DNA of 64,000 nt from Chionoecetes opilio (Eukaryota > Arthropoda > Malacostraca > Decapoda > Majidae): contig JACEEZ010011076.1 in assembly GCA_016584305.1 (NCBI GenBank), forward strand, positions 295,001-359,000. Direction: 5' to 3'. Positions 48,609 to 60,800 of this stretch are shown piece by piece. The position numbers and the translations under genes are program-made. The notes below the pieces were generated by a model, which did no database searches, had not been told where the DNA came from, and was given only the letters and a program-made list of their open reading frames with translations. The number at the start of each line of letters is the position of its first letter. Position 1 is the stretch's first letter.

Positions 48609-50934
48609 ATACACTAAACTTGAGAAAGAACTACAGGAGCATCAGTGTATATACTAATACGTTGGGTTTTGGGGTGACATTAAGTAGGATTAGGTTATGG
48701 GTCAAGAGTGTTCTGCATATAGGAAATAAAAAATTATGAAACAATTTATGAAAAATTGTATTTGTTGAATATGAATGTTAATCGTTTTTACTGGCTATTT
48801 TGGTTGCAATTATCTGCCCAATCAGTATTACACTGGCCCTTTATGCTTTTAAAAATCTGAGGTTTAAAATATTTTTTTTTTTAGTGATATTTGGATTATT
48901 TGCTTCTGTTATTAATTTTTACTTGCCCTTATAAAACTTCTTTTATAGGTACACATCAACAACTACTTTTTATATTATTGCATTTCCTTGTATATTTAGC
49001 TGTTTATCTAAAAAAGGTGGCAAATATCGGTAAAATTTAGGATGAAACTATGAACATGACTATTGTCATGTATGAACAAACACTCATAATGCTGTCTGTC
49101 TCTATTTCCTTCATGGCAAGGGTTTAATCTGCAATAGTAACACAGTTATGTTTCAGGTATGTATGTGCGGTTGCATGGGAAATGTTATCCCACCCAAGAT
49201 GAAGGAGAAAGACTCTGAGAGAAGGAGTGAGAGGGGGAGTAAATAAATAAATAAAATCTTATTTTCCCTGAAACATGGTTTTACTATCAAACTTACATCA
49301 CAGATGTTCTATGCAATATATACTAAAAATTAAACTTCTGAAGTCACGCAAATAAAAAAAAAGACATAAAAAGAAAGTCAAACGAAACATTAAAAAGGGA
49401 AATTAATTATAACATTAAACAATAAGAACTAAAAGTCACTTCAAAATCTTTAAAATACTACTAACATATGCAAACTGCTATTTGATATGGGAAACAAATT
49501 ATAGTCACTTAGGTCAATTAAAAGTAAAATTTTTAAGTCAAGACTTAAAAGTGTAGACTTCCATAATTAATGATGCATGAAAGCAAATTGTTCCATAGTT
49601 AAGGGGCCCTTTTTACAGTGATGGGTCTGGGACCAGTCTGTTCTGGGCCCCTTGGCACATAAAGGTCTTTTAGCGCCTTGTTGTACTGGCTGTATTTTCC
49701 CTGACAATGGAAAACTAGGGTCACTCCGGATACAACCATTGACAGCCTTATAAACAGCGAATCATTTTTCATAAATATATCTGTCTTTAATTGTTTAAAC
49801 CCCTTTAAATCTTTTTTGATAGGAGTATAAAGTGATCCTTCTATCTTGCTCCTCAATAGCTAGTTTAGCTGCCCAAAATTTTGCAGTTTTAAAACGCTAA
49901 AAAATTTAAATGAGAAAAGTATTTGTTGAGTCCCATATACCCATACAGTAATTCATTAAGCTGAGAGAGAGAGAGATTAATATAATGCCAAAAATTAGCC
50001 AAGAATGAAAAACAGCCCCCCTATCTTTCAAGCAAAATATAAATCAGCCCAACCACCAAAGCGGAAAATCCCGGGCACTGGCGGGCAGATGATGGCCAGT
50101 TAATGAAATACCTCATTATACCTGACCCTTGCCATCAGGTGCAGCAGTTGATAAAAAAAAAAGTCCCCTAATGTGGAACTCGACCCCGCCAGCCCCATAT
50201 GATGTCCCTAGGTTTCCCGCCTCTTTACCTTGCCCTATTAATAGTCCTTGGTTTATGGAGCAAAAAAACATTAATGTGAAGGATATGTGTTGTGATCCAT
50301 TCACAATATCGTCAGTTAGTTATCGTAACTTATTAATGGCTTTCATTCGACGGTACACTTTCGTCAGTGTGGTGGTTTTGTTTACAATTATCAGCTGTGA
50401 GCGCCGAGCGGGCGAGCCTCGAACACCACTGTCAGCCGTTCTGGCGAGGCACGAAAACGAGAGAGAAGCCGCAAGAAGCCGTAAGAAGCCGGCTTCTTAC
50501 GGCTTCTCTCACCAAAATTCGCCTAAGGTTATTATATAATCATTGAAAAACTGATAAACTCGAGCAAAATATCTATAGATATCTGCATCTATTAGTGTAT
50601 TAATCTGATATATATACCTGTACTGGGATATATACTAGTCAAGGATAATTATGGGCACACTCTTCCAGTATGAACTGTAATTGTACTGCAGTAGATTTGC
50701 ATTATGTCATACTGCCTGTCAATAGGGATGTGCACCGGTTTTCGGTATACCGAAATACCGGTATTTTAGCGCCGGTATTACCGGTATTACCGGTATTTTT
50801 TGTTTTCGGTATACCGGTATCGGTATTGGTGGTGCATCGGTATACCGGTATCGGTAGCATATATAGCAATACTAATAAGAAATTGTAATAATTATCAATA
50901 AGATAATAAAAATGAAAAAAAACCAATAATGATA

Positions 50935-51047
<113 letters not shown>

Positions 51048-51066
51048 TATATAAGGTGTATTATAA

Positions 51067-51195
51067 GTTCACAAATAGGGTGGTGAATGATTGGAATAGA
51101 TTCAGTAGACAGGTAGTTACTATAGTGCGGAGTCATTAGGGAGCTTTAAAGAGGGGCTGGATAGGTTCATGGATGGGGATGAAAGGTGGATGTAG
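51067..51195 (+). mobile_element. CR1/Jockey-like LINE 3' coding fragment
   Basis: Matches 32666-32790 (ttcacaaatagggtggt, gaatgattggaat, ggataggttcatggatgggg), the end of the LINE coding region. Confidence 0.8.
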
Positions 51196-52339
51196 GATAT
51201 AAGCCCATATTTTGTTTTCCAGTAGACCAATTTATTATCAAAAAAGTGAGTTAAAACTGCCAGCAACCCCTGGCATTTCGAGTTCCCGATCTCTCTAATT
51301 GTAGGCTGTCTGACATCTTCTCCGACTCGTGCATGCGGAAAACCCTTCACGATAAGAGAAATAGGGCCCAAGGCGACCATTGTTTGTTATGAACTGAAAA
51401 CTCTACCCAGGCTACCGACCAACCTATGTGAGTAGAGAAAGTTCAAGGGTTTTGCTGAGTCACTACGCGCGTTGCCTCGGACCCAGGTTTTCGTGCGCAA
51501 ATGGAACGCCTGAATTCTTGGGTTCCGTGAACTGGTTCTTGAAATGTTGCAAATGGAAGAGGCCTTAACATTATCAAAAGAATATTATAATTATTATAAC
51601 AATAATGATAGTAAGAAAATATTAGCAATGAAATTAATTCATTATTATAACAATAATCATAGTAATAATAAAATTATTAATAATAATGATGATAGGATTC
51701 GCAATAATTAAAACAACAATGATAATATTAGTAATAGTAATGAGGATATCAATAATAAATAATGAAAATAATAACAATGATAGTAACAATACTAGTTGTG
51801 ATGCAATTATATAAGTGATAGATTAAAATATCAATGCTTGTGGGCCCTTCGGACCCACGTATTGATGTTTGTAGTAGTAGTATATATTAGACAACATGTG
51901 ATTGCAAACTCTAATCGTGTTGTTGCTGTTGTTGGTCAGTGGTCAAAGTGCCTCGGGGTAGACCACGTTCCGTGTGATTCCAACCCTTTGTGTTCCGTGT
52001 GATTCCAACACACACACTCACACACGCACACAAACGTCCATGAGTCTACTGAGTTTGTGGAATGCGGCAAGACGTTATCGCAGTTTTTCCTGGAATCTAA
52101 TACTCCTAAAGTGTTTTTAGCCCAAAACCCCCCTTCAAAATGAATCAATCGACATGGGACCAAGCCGCTTACCACGTACGATTTATTTGCGATTTTTTGA
52201 GCCTACTCTCATCAAAATTGAATTTATCCTGGCGACTTAACTGTTATCTACGGTAGGCCATAGTTTACTCGGTCCCCTCTTAAAACTGTCAATGGCCGAC
52301 GCCACAGGAAACTTTATTTTAGGGGGGTCTATGCTGTAC

Positions 52340-52482
52340 TGTGGTCTGTGGCAACCTGGGAGTCACACTAGCCCTGTGTCCCGGGGTAACGGGTTCTCAC
52401 CCACCCACAGGCTGTAAGGGCTAATGCCACGGAGATGAGCACCGCATGCCACGCGCAGCTAAGCGTATGCTCCCATCTTTAC
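52340..52482. mobile_element. 143-bp SINE-like insertion with 11-bp duplication
   Basis: Flanked by perfect copies of CTATGCTGTAC (52329-52339 and 52483-52493). The insert begins tgtggtctgtggcaacctgg and ends cccatcttta(c). It contains ccggggtaacgggttctcacc, which could hold a degenerate B-box, but I see no convincing full tRNA fold. Confidence 0.75.
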
Positions 52483-53043
52483 CTATGCTGTACGTTAGGG
52501 GTTAATAATTGTAAAAAATTAAATGGCCGACGCTATAGGAAACTTTATTTAAGGGGGGGGGACGATGCTGTAGAGGTTAATAATTGTCTGAGAATGGACA
52601 AGTAAAAAAACACACGAAAAAAACAAATACCGATACCGGTAATACCGGTATTTATGTACGGTATCGGTATACCGGTATCGTAGTTGATACCGGTGTGAGG
52701 ACGTACCGGTATTACTCCCGCAAACCGGTATCGGCAATACGAATCTTGAGGGTTAACCGTATTCTAGCAAACCCTTGTAAAGACATAAGTATGGCTTATA
52801 CCTACATTCCCATAGGGCTCGCCATACTATCATGGATTATCATACCTGTTTATCCCACCTGGGTCTTCGATACCTATCGGCATACTTATTATAATATCCT
52901 TCGTCTCTGATTATTTATTCTTCGTTTTTCAATTCCTGTAGTGACCTCGGCGGGTCACCGTTCTCAAAGTCAGGCCTCAAACCTCGATATTTTTTCTTTC
53001 GTTCTCAAGTGACTTCCCTCATCAAGCCAAGACCGTTGGGCAC

Positions 53044-53166
53044 ATGTCTGCCACGGAGCGAGGGACACCCAAAACCTGCGAAACTGTGGGTTGTGCGTCT
53101 GAGGCCAGGTTGCAATGCCCCACCTGCATCAAACAAGGCATTCAGGGCTCATTCTTCTGCTCCCAG
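53044..53166 (+). CDS. METAP1: METAP1 exon 1
   Basis: Starts [17 protein letters not shown] and ends [10 protein letters not shown] in phase 0. The donor is gtatgc. Carries the first Cys pairs of the zinc module. Confidence 0.96.
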
Positions 53167-56100
53167 GTATGCGGGCAGGCGCCGCAGCCCTCCCCTCCCC
53201 TGTGTATGGCAATTGCAGTCACCAGCCATGGCTACATGACTCCTTTTTTATTATTTTTATTAACGTAGGTAGCTAGTGGCAAATATTGGTTATTATACAT
53301 GTGATGCGTCGTATTAATCCTGTACATTTTTAGCATGACTTCATTCGATGTATGGTGGGTAAATATGTGCAGTATCAACCAATATTCCCGGTAATAATGG
53401 ACGAGGACTGCGCGGTCATTTTCAGTGACAGACAAATTTTTCCTGGACAAAAATAAGTGTTTTTTCTAATGGAGATAGTTTATTTTCCGGAAACTCAGAT
53501 AACAGGAAAATGATTGAATAGAACAAGGTATGGTAAAATTCTAGTGTTTGCCCATACTCTCCCACTTCCCCCAAACAAGTTTGGGGACCTGTGGGAATGC
53601 GGGGTTTTCGGGTGGGGAACAAATTTTGCGTCGGAAACACGTAAGATAAGATTTTCATCCTATCTAGACACTTTGCAAGTACCAACTACAAGGTTATTGA
53701 CTATACAAAGCGCCGCCACGTTAGCACGAACTAGGCGGACTCGAACCGCTGACCGAATGCACAGGGACGCTGCACATTGCTAGCTCACGTCTCTACCAAC
53801 CTTGCCACCCTGACGGGCCGGAAACCCGTAATTTAAGAGTTGTTTAGGGGGGGTAAGATTTCCTTAAATCTAGGGTAATTTCCTTACATCTAGAGAAATT
53901 TACCTAACCAAAATTTACCTAATCCTAGCGGGGGGGCTTGACCCACCGATAACCTAACCTAACCAAACCAAATCTAATTAACCTAACCAAACCAAATCTA
54001 ATTAACCTAACCTATCCTAACCTCCTAGCGGGGTGTTGGGTGTGTTCTCGACACTTCGGTCATCATTCTGTGAGGATCGTCAGGTTCACACGTCGGTCGC
54101 CACCCAATGCAGCCGCCCGTATGATCCACATATATAGAGGGCAGTCGCGCGTTATTTTCTGATTCTAAACTAACATAATTATATGTTAAACATAAGATAT
54201 GTCATAAGTTACTAACCTAACCTCACTATAACCCCTAAAAATTACTAACCTAACCTCACTATAACCCCCTAAAAGTTACTATCCTAACCTCACTATAACC
54301 CCTAAAAGTTACTAACCTAACCTCACTATAACCCGTAAAAATTACTAACCTAACCTCACTATAACCCCTAAAAGTTACTATCCTAACCTCACTATAACCC
54401 CTAAAAGTTACTAACCTAACCTCACTATAACCCCCTAAAAGTTACAAACATAACCTCACTATAACCCCTAAAAGTTACTAACCTAACCTCACTATAACCC
54501 CTAAAAGTTACTAACCTAACCTCACTATAACCCCCTAAAAGTTACTTATATTGCCGTAGGCGGCCGCATGGGGCCCGTGGGTGCATTGGGTATACACCCA
54601 CACGTCTCTGGACTCAAAAGAAATCCAATTAATTTTACCTAGATCGAGGGAATTTTTATAACTTCCATAACTCAAAAAAGTATGTGGTTGCGACACATAT
54701 TTTGTACCCCAGCCATATATCCTGCATTCTCCCAGGTCCCCTAGCTAGTTTGGGGTCAAAGGGCAAACACTAGAATTATACCCAAATTATACCAAACCTA
54801 ACCTTATAGGTTTTCATGAAGCCTAACCTTAACCAAAAAGTATACCTAACCTAACCTTATAGATTTTCATTAAACCTAACCTAACCTTAACCTTAACCCT
54901 CTTACCTACTGAGGTGGTGGGAAGCAGCGAGCGATTTCCCAGAGGAAGTGGTGGAAGATGGTGGCTGGGTCGAATTATGGTCTTAATGCACCACTGCCTG
55001 AATGCACCAACCCCTGGTCTGAATGCACCACGTATAAGGCTCCAATGTACCACATGCCTGGTCCTAATGCACCACTCCCAGTCTGAATGCACCACCCTGT
55101 ATGGTACCAATGCACCAACCTAAGGCCAGTTGATATTTTACATTTTAGCACCTATAACTACTTGTTTACTAGTAGTTTAGGAACTGTTTATGAAGAACAG
55201 CTTGCTTCCACAGTCTCAACTGACACAATAGGCCTAACTGCCTGTTTACCAGTAGTTTAGGAGAACTTTCGACAGTATCAACACAATGCCTTCAGTCAGT
55301 CACAATTCTGGGAGTACAGAGAAGACATCTCCAAGCCTTCAAGCCATTTACCATGAGTACCACAAGACCTAAGGACTGGATTCACTTTCCATGTGTAGTG
55401 TGTGAAGCAGACGTAAGACCACGCCAGGAAGCCGTGCAGTGTGATAGCTGCAATGCTTGGCAGCACAGAACTTGTAACTGGTTTGTAAAACAGCATTTTT
55501 TTAAATGCTACAGTAATAACAAGAATGAAAGTACTATTGCTCCCAAAAGTTAGGCGCATTTCACGAACCTCAGTAGCCCTGAACCAGTGAATCTGAAGCA
55601 ACCTGTCTACTTCCCTCCTCAACGGATGGTGCCAGACAGTGCCAGGTGTATGGCTTGTGGTATAGTGAAGTTTTCAGTGTTGTGTATAATTATATACCAA
55701 CCACATACTTTAAATTTATGAATATAAACAATCCAGCTTCACCATAACTGGTTAGCATACACTTGGACGATATGTATTTGGTATTCCATGTCTTGTTGCG
55801 TCGATTGCGTTTCATTATTCTAAATCTGGCCTCCTCCTTTTTGCTTCAGGTATCACAAGAGAATTCTACAGGAAACTGAACAAGAAAGAGGTAGAGTTGC
55901 CTGTGTGGGTTTGCCATAGGTGTTTGCTCAACAACGTACAAGAAATGAGCACTGATAGCTTCACAGAAATCTCAATCGCATGTAACCCTTCAGAGGACTT
56001 AACAATAATACCACCAAGTACATCAACCATAGATGACCCTTCAGCGGAATTAACCCCATCAAGCCCATTGCCTTTTTTCAATGTCAGCCTGCCTGTGGAA

Positions 56101-57771
56101 GAGGTCAGTCAGGCTGTGGAAACATCCCTTACCACCGAACCAATTCCCACTGACATAATGGTGGATGCCCCAACATCCTACCATGTAGTAGGAGGTTCAA
56201 GAAAGGGGGGTGATCTCACAGATAGCCTTGGATTCCAGTACGTCAAAAAGCGGGTAACGTCGGTATCAACGTCATGGATCTGCAGCGTCCGTACAAAGAA
56301 GAACAGGTGTTATGCTAGTGTCAGTCAGCAAGGTAACACCTTCACCAGAGGTCCCAAGGAACACAACCACGGAGGCAACCCAGGGGCACAACTTCGAGCA
56401 CAAGCCATATCCCTGGTTAAAGCAGCAGCCAGGGAAGATATCTATAAATCTTCTGGGAAGATTGTTACAAATGCACTACTGACACTTGCAACTGATGAAG
56501 TTCAACTGCCAAAAGTATCCAACCTGCAGAGAACTGCCAACCGTGCCCGACAACAGCTGCGACCAAAGCATCCAACTGATTTGGAATTCGAGATTGCTAC
56601 TGCTCATATCCCAAGTGATTTTCTTCAACGAGATATTCACCATGAAGGTCACCGTCACTTGATATTTGCTTCTCCTCTCCAGCTTTCCTTCCTGAGCAAG
56701 TCCAAGATCTGGTTCATTGATGGAACTTTTAAAGTTGTCAGGGAGCCATTTGTACAGCTTGTCAGCATTCACAGCTACATCAAGTCTGGTGACTGCACAA
56801 AGCAAGTTCCGCTATTATTTGTAGTTATGTCCCAACGATAGACCACAGATTACACGGCTATCCTGGGTGCTATTATGGAACTTCTCCCATCCAACATTGA
56901 AGAGATGTAGTAGATTTTGAATGGGCTTTGTGGAGTGCTCTTCATAAGTCAAGAGTCTTCATAAGTCATAAGTCTCTTCACCGGATGTTCCTGTGTTTGG
57001 ATGCTGGTTTCACTGGGCACAAGCTGTGTACAACAGAGTTAAGGAATATGGACTACACTCAGCATATGTTCACCAACTTCCTGTCCGTAATTACATACGA
57101 GATTTGATGGCACTGCCCCACCTTCCAGCCTCCCATATCAATAATGCTTTTAACCAGCTGAAAGACAGATGCCCTCAGGCTCAGACTGCTCAAGCACAGA
57201 AGCTCCATAAACTCCTCAACTACAGGGAGGTCCCGTTATACGAGCATTCGGTATACGAGAGGTGTAAATTAGGGTCTATTTTCAATATACGAGATCGAAA
57301 TCAAACATACACAACTGGTGAGTAATACAATTCCACTTCGGGTGGACAAAGGGATTTGGTGACCCAGATGGTCACCCTAGCAACCTGACCTGAGGTATAA
57401 GCTAGGTGCGGCGACATTTAGGGGTATTAGCAGTGTTGCCCCACTTGGACGCAGTCAGTCACCCCTAGCAAGGCGTGATCTGAAGGGTAATTAAGCATAT
57501 GGCGCGGCCTGACATTTAGGGGTAATTAGCAGGTGTGCAGCCCCAACCATGGGACCGCTACACTACCTTCTCTTGTATCACGCGGCGTCCCCTACATTAC
57601 GTCTTTTTTGCTTGTTATGCATGTTTTATGTTTAATTAATGTGCAGTTATGTTATTTTGTGTGCTATTTTCTCTTTCAGAATGCTTTTTCTACAGAAAAG
57701 GAGTAGAGTGTGGGTAATATAGACGCTGTGTGTTTTGTGTTTGCTAGAGTTTATTTTAGCTTGAAAAACTG

Positions 57772-57820
<49 letters not shown>

Positions 57821-60800
57821 GATGGGGTCCTGGAACCAAACCTATATTTTACCATTAGTTATGTGTTTCGCTTTACGAGTATGCCAGGTGGAACCTAACT
57901 GCTCGTATCTTCGGGACCTCCCTGTACCTGGAAAAGACGTGGATAACCAGCGCATCACGTCCACCTTCTACCTGGTCAACATACAAGAGAGTAGTGAGGA
58001 CGAATAATGAAGTGAGGGTGGGCACCATGTCAAATCAAAAACTCCCATAAAGGATGAACCTCTAACCTAATCAAATACATTATGACGACGACAATTAGCA
58101 CCTCTCACAGTTAGGCTTATCACACAGAAGTAACTATGTAGTCCAGGTAAGAAAACCCACTTAAGCAGACAAAGCTTTAAACAAACCTGTGCAGATTATG
58201 AAATAACCACGACATATTAATCCATACACTGAGAATGCAGCGAATTAGTCAGACCATGGAGAAGATGTAAGTATCCTATAGTAACAATACTGATAGTGTT
58301 GACGATGCTTCTTAATTTCTATTGTATTTCTATTGTCTAACATGGCAGTCAGCATTTTAAATCGTATGAAGAATAATAAAGACTTGCTGTATGATGCGGA
58401 GACGTTCCATTTACTACATTCGACTACAAGAATCTGTGCCATTCTACTCGGCCTGGTGTGCATCCTCAGTCCTCATCAGCTCATGCCAGTTGGTGCGTCG
58501 GTGCTGGATTCAATCAAATACAAAGTGTGCATAAGATGCTGGTTTGTGCATAGCGTTTGTGCATTCAGGAGATGATGTGCTTACGTCCTGTAAAAAGTGT
58601 CTTGGTGACTGTGGCAGATATCCCAGGTCGCTGAGGCCACTCTAGGATTTCCAACAGTCACTGTGTATTGTTGTGCCAGGGAGGATATGCTTTTGGCATA
58701 GGGGGATGAGGGTAGCAGTGTCTCTTTTCTCCACACGGAGAATGAAGCGCCACTTTGTCTCCCGGTCTATGCCCCAAACACCCTCATCCAGCACAATCCA
58801 TTTCTCGTCGTAGACTGATTCAAAATTCAAATCAAAGCCTTACAAAGATGCTTTGTCTTAATTGAGAGCCTTTGATTGGCTACCTAGTGGAGCGTGACTA
58901 TTCTCGCTCCACCCACTCCAAAAAAATTCTCTCGAGCCTGTCATTGGCTATGAATACTGATCGCTTTGCCACTCCTCCCTGATCCTCTTCCCATAGATTT
59001 GAGACACTTTGTCAAATAATAGTCTAAGGAGGAGGGTGTCCTGAGGGCGCTATTAGACAACTATAAAAAAATTCAATATGTATAAAGTTTTGAAGGATAC
59101 GTGGAAGTAGATTAGTACTGCACAGTATACTGAGCAAAAAAAAACCCAGAAAACGTGAGTGGTAAGGGCAGTAGTGACCGCGAAGTTCTTGTCCATTATA
59201 ACCGCATAGGGTATCTACTTATGCTAACGTCACGGCGCCTCCGTGTGCACCTGTTCGCTTTGCATTACTTAACGCAGCCCTTGCCTGAAGACACTGTCAG
59301 TGACACCTGAGTGCTCACAGCCCTTGCCTGAAGACACTTATCAGTGACACCTGAGTGTTCAGTGTACAGTAATACTGCATTTCAAGACTTCAGTATTAGC
59401 CATGTTTTGGTGAATACAAGTTATACAATCTGTGCTGTTTTAGCATGTTTGAGTGAGTTCTTATTGTGTGGGGGGGCGAGAGGTAACCATCGGATAATTC
59501 GGACTTTCAGCTAATTCGACACAGGTATCCCCCCAATTAGTTTGAATTAGAGAGGGTTTACTGTATACTGATATATGTAGTTAACAGGTCCTGTCAACAT
59601 GTGTCAGTTATGTAAATGTTAAAGTGAGTCAGCTTATCTCTGAGCAAAACCCACTTAAAGAAAAATGACCATGTTTTATAGTCATTTTGTTTATTTTGCT
59701 TTATTATCATGATAAAATTGATTGAACTTTTCAGAGTTGTTTCAAGAGCTCCTGGGACACACATAAACATCTCCACAAGAAAACAAGTGAGTCTCAGTAT
59801 GTGTGATATTTTAGTTATTCTGACATGTGTTCCTTCCTAGGAACTCCCTTATAGTGTCTCATAAAGCAGCACTTGATGGATCAACCAATCACACAAATAT
59901 ATATGTACGAATGATTTATATTAAGAGATTTCGCCTTCCCAGTGTTGTGCATAATGTTTGAGTAATTCATCACTAAATGTAGTCAGTCCATGTGAGGAGG
60001 GTGTACAATCCAGGCTGTACTCCAGCATGCAGGAGGAAGCCACAGCCACATAAGGCGGTAAGTGGGTTGCAATCAGGCAATCAGTCCCACTGGTACACTG
60101 TATGGGCCACATTAGCCAATGATCAAGCTTGTACATGTGTTGACATTATTCCTCAGTCCATGGTGTTGCTTTACCTTACAGATGGAATGCACTCTTTGTT
60201 TTCACTATTTTATTTTTTATTTTTTATATAGTCTGCAAAATGAGTGTCTCTGATTCTGAATCTAAACCTTATATGCCTGGATACACTCACAAGTAGCATC
60301 ATAATGTAGAAATGTGGAAACAATGGTGCCCATGAAGACGGGAAATTTGGGTGAAGCTAATGGTGATGTGAAAAGGGGAAGAATTAAAAGGACAAGAGGA
60401 AAATAATAGCGAAAGGGGCGAGAGAAGAATGAGAGTATTAGTGCATGCAAGGACAGGAGTGAACGGAGACCTATGTAGCAGCCATCTTCTTGGAGGAGCT
60501 CTTTGGAACGGGCCTCAGAAATAGAGAGAAAGATAGAGTGGGAAGAAATGTTTCAGATGGTGGTACATGGCCGTACCTGCAAGTGCTGTTCCATTATTTT
60601 TATATATTATTTTATATAAGATTTTGATATTGTCATGTGTATTCTAGCAGAGGGTAAACTTCAATCCAATGCAACTTTGGGACAGAATTATGACACCTAA
60701 TCCCTCTGCGTTAGGCATACATATGAATGTTGTGGCCTCATATAGAGATATATTTAGAGTGCACAACTTACTGATTAGTCAGTAAGTAAAATGTAAAGCT

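Larger units (their letters stand above)
53389..59203. mobile_element. Candidate large element bracketed by cggtaataatgg ends
   Basis: The left end cggtaataatggacgaggac (53389) is close to the left end of the 42.5-kb foldback over about 100 bp. At 59203 the inverse (ggtcac/gaagttcttgtccattataaccg in plus orientation) faces it. Between them lie the PHD-FLYWCH-MULE pseudogene, telomere-like minisatellites and other insertions. The right-end match is only about 30 bp and I see no clear 9-bp target duplication, so joining the two as one element is inference. Confidence 0.4.

Noticed and set aside
49599..49856. Minus-strand ORF of 85 codons
   Set aside because: Possibly a LINE C-terminal remnant, but no motif was clear enough to assign it.
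54208..54545. CRISPR-like regular array
   Set aside because: Units are contiguous tandem repeats without unique spacers, in a eukaryotic intron. A minisatellite.
60216..60289. Candidate METAP1 exon between exons 2 and 3 ([14 protein letters not shown] frame)
   Set aside because: It has splice-like borders, but its phases do not fit the flanking exons. The exon at 61202-61258 fits both phases and the conserved NPWP linker.
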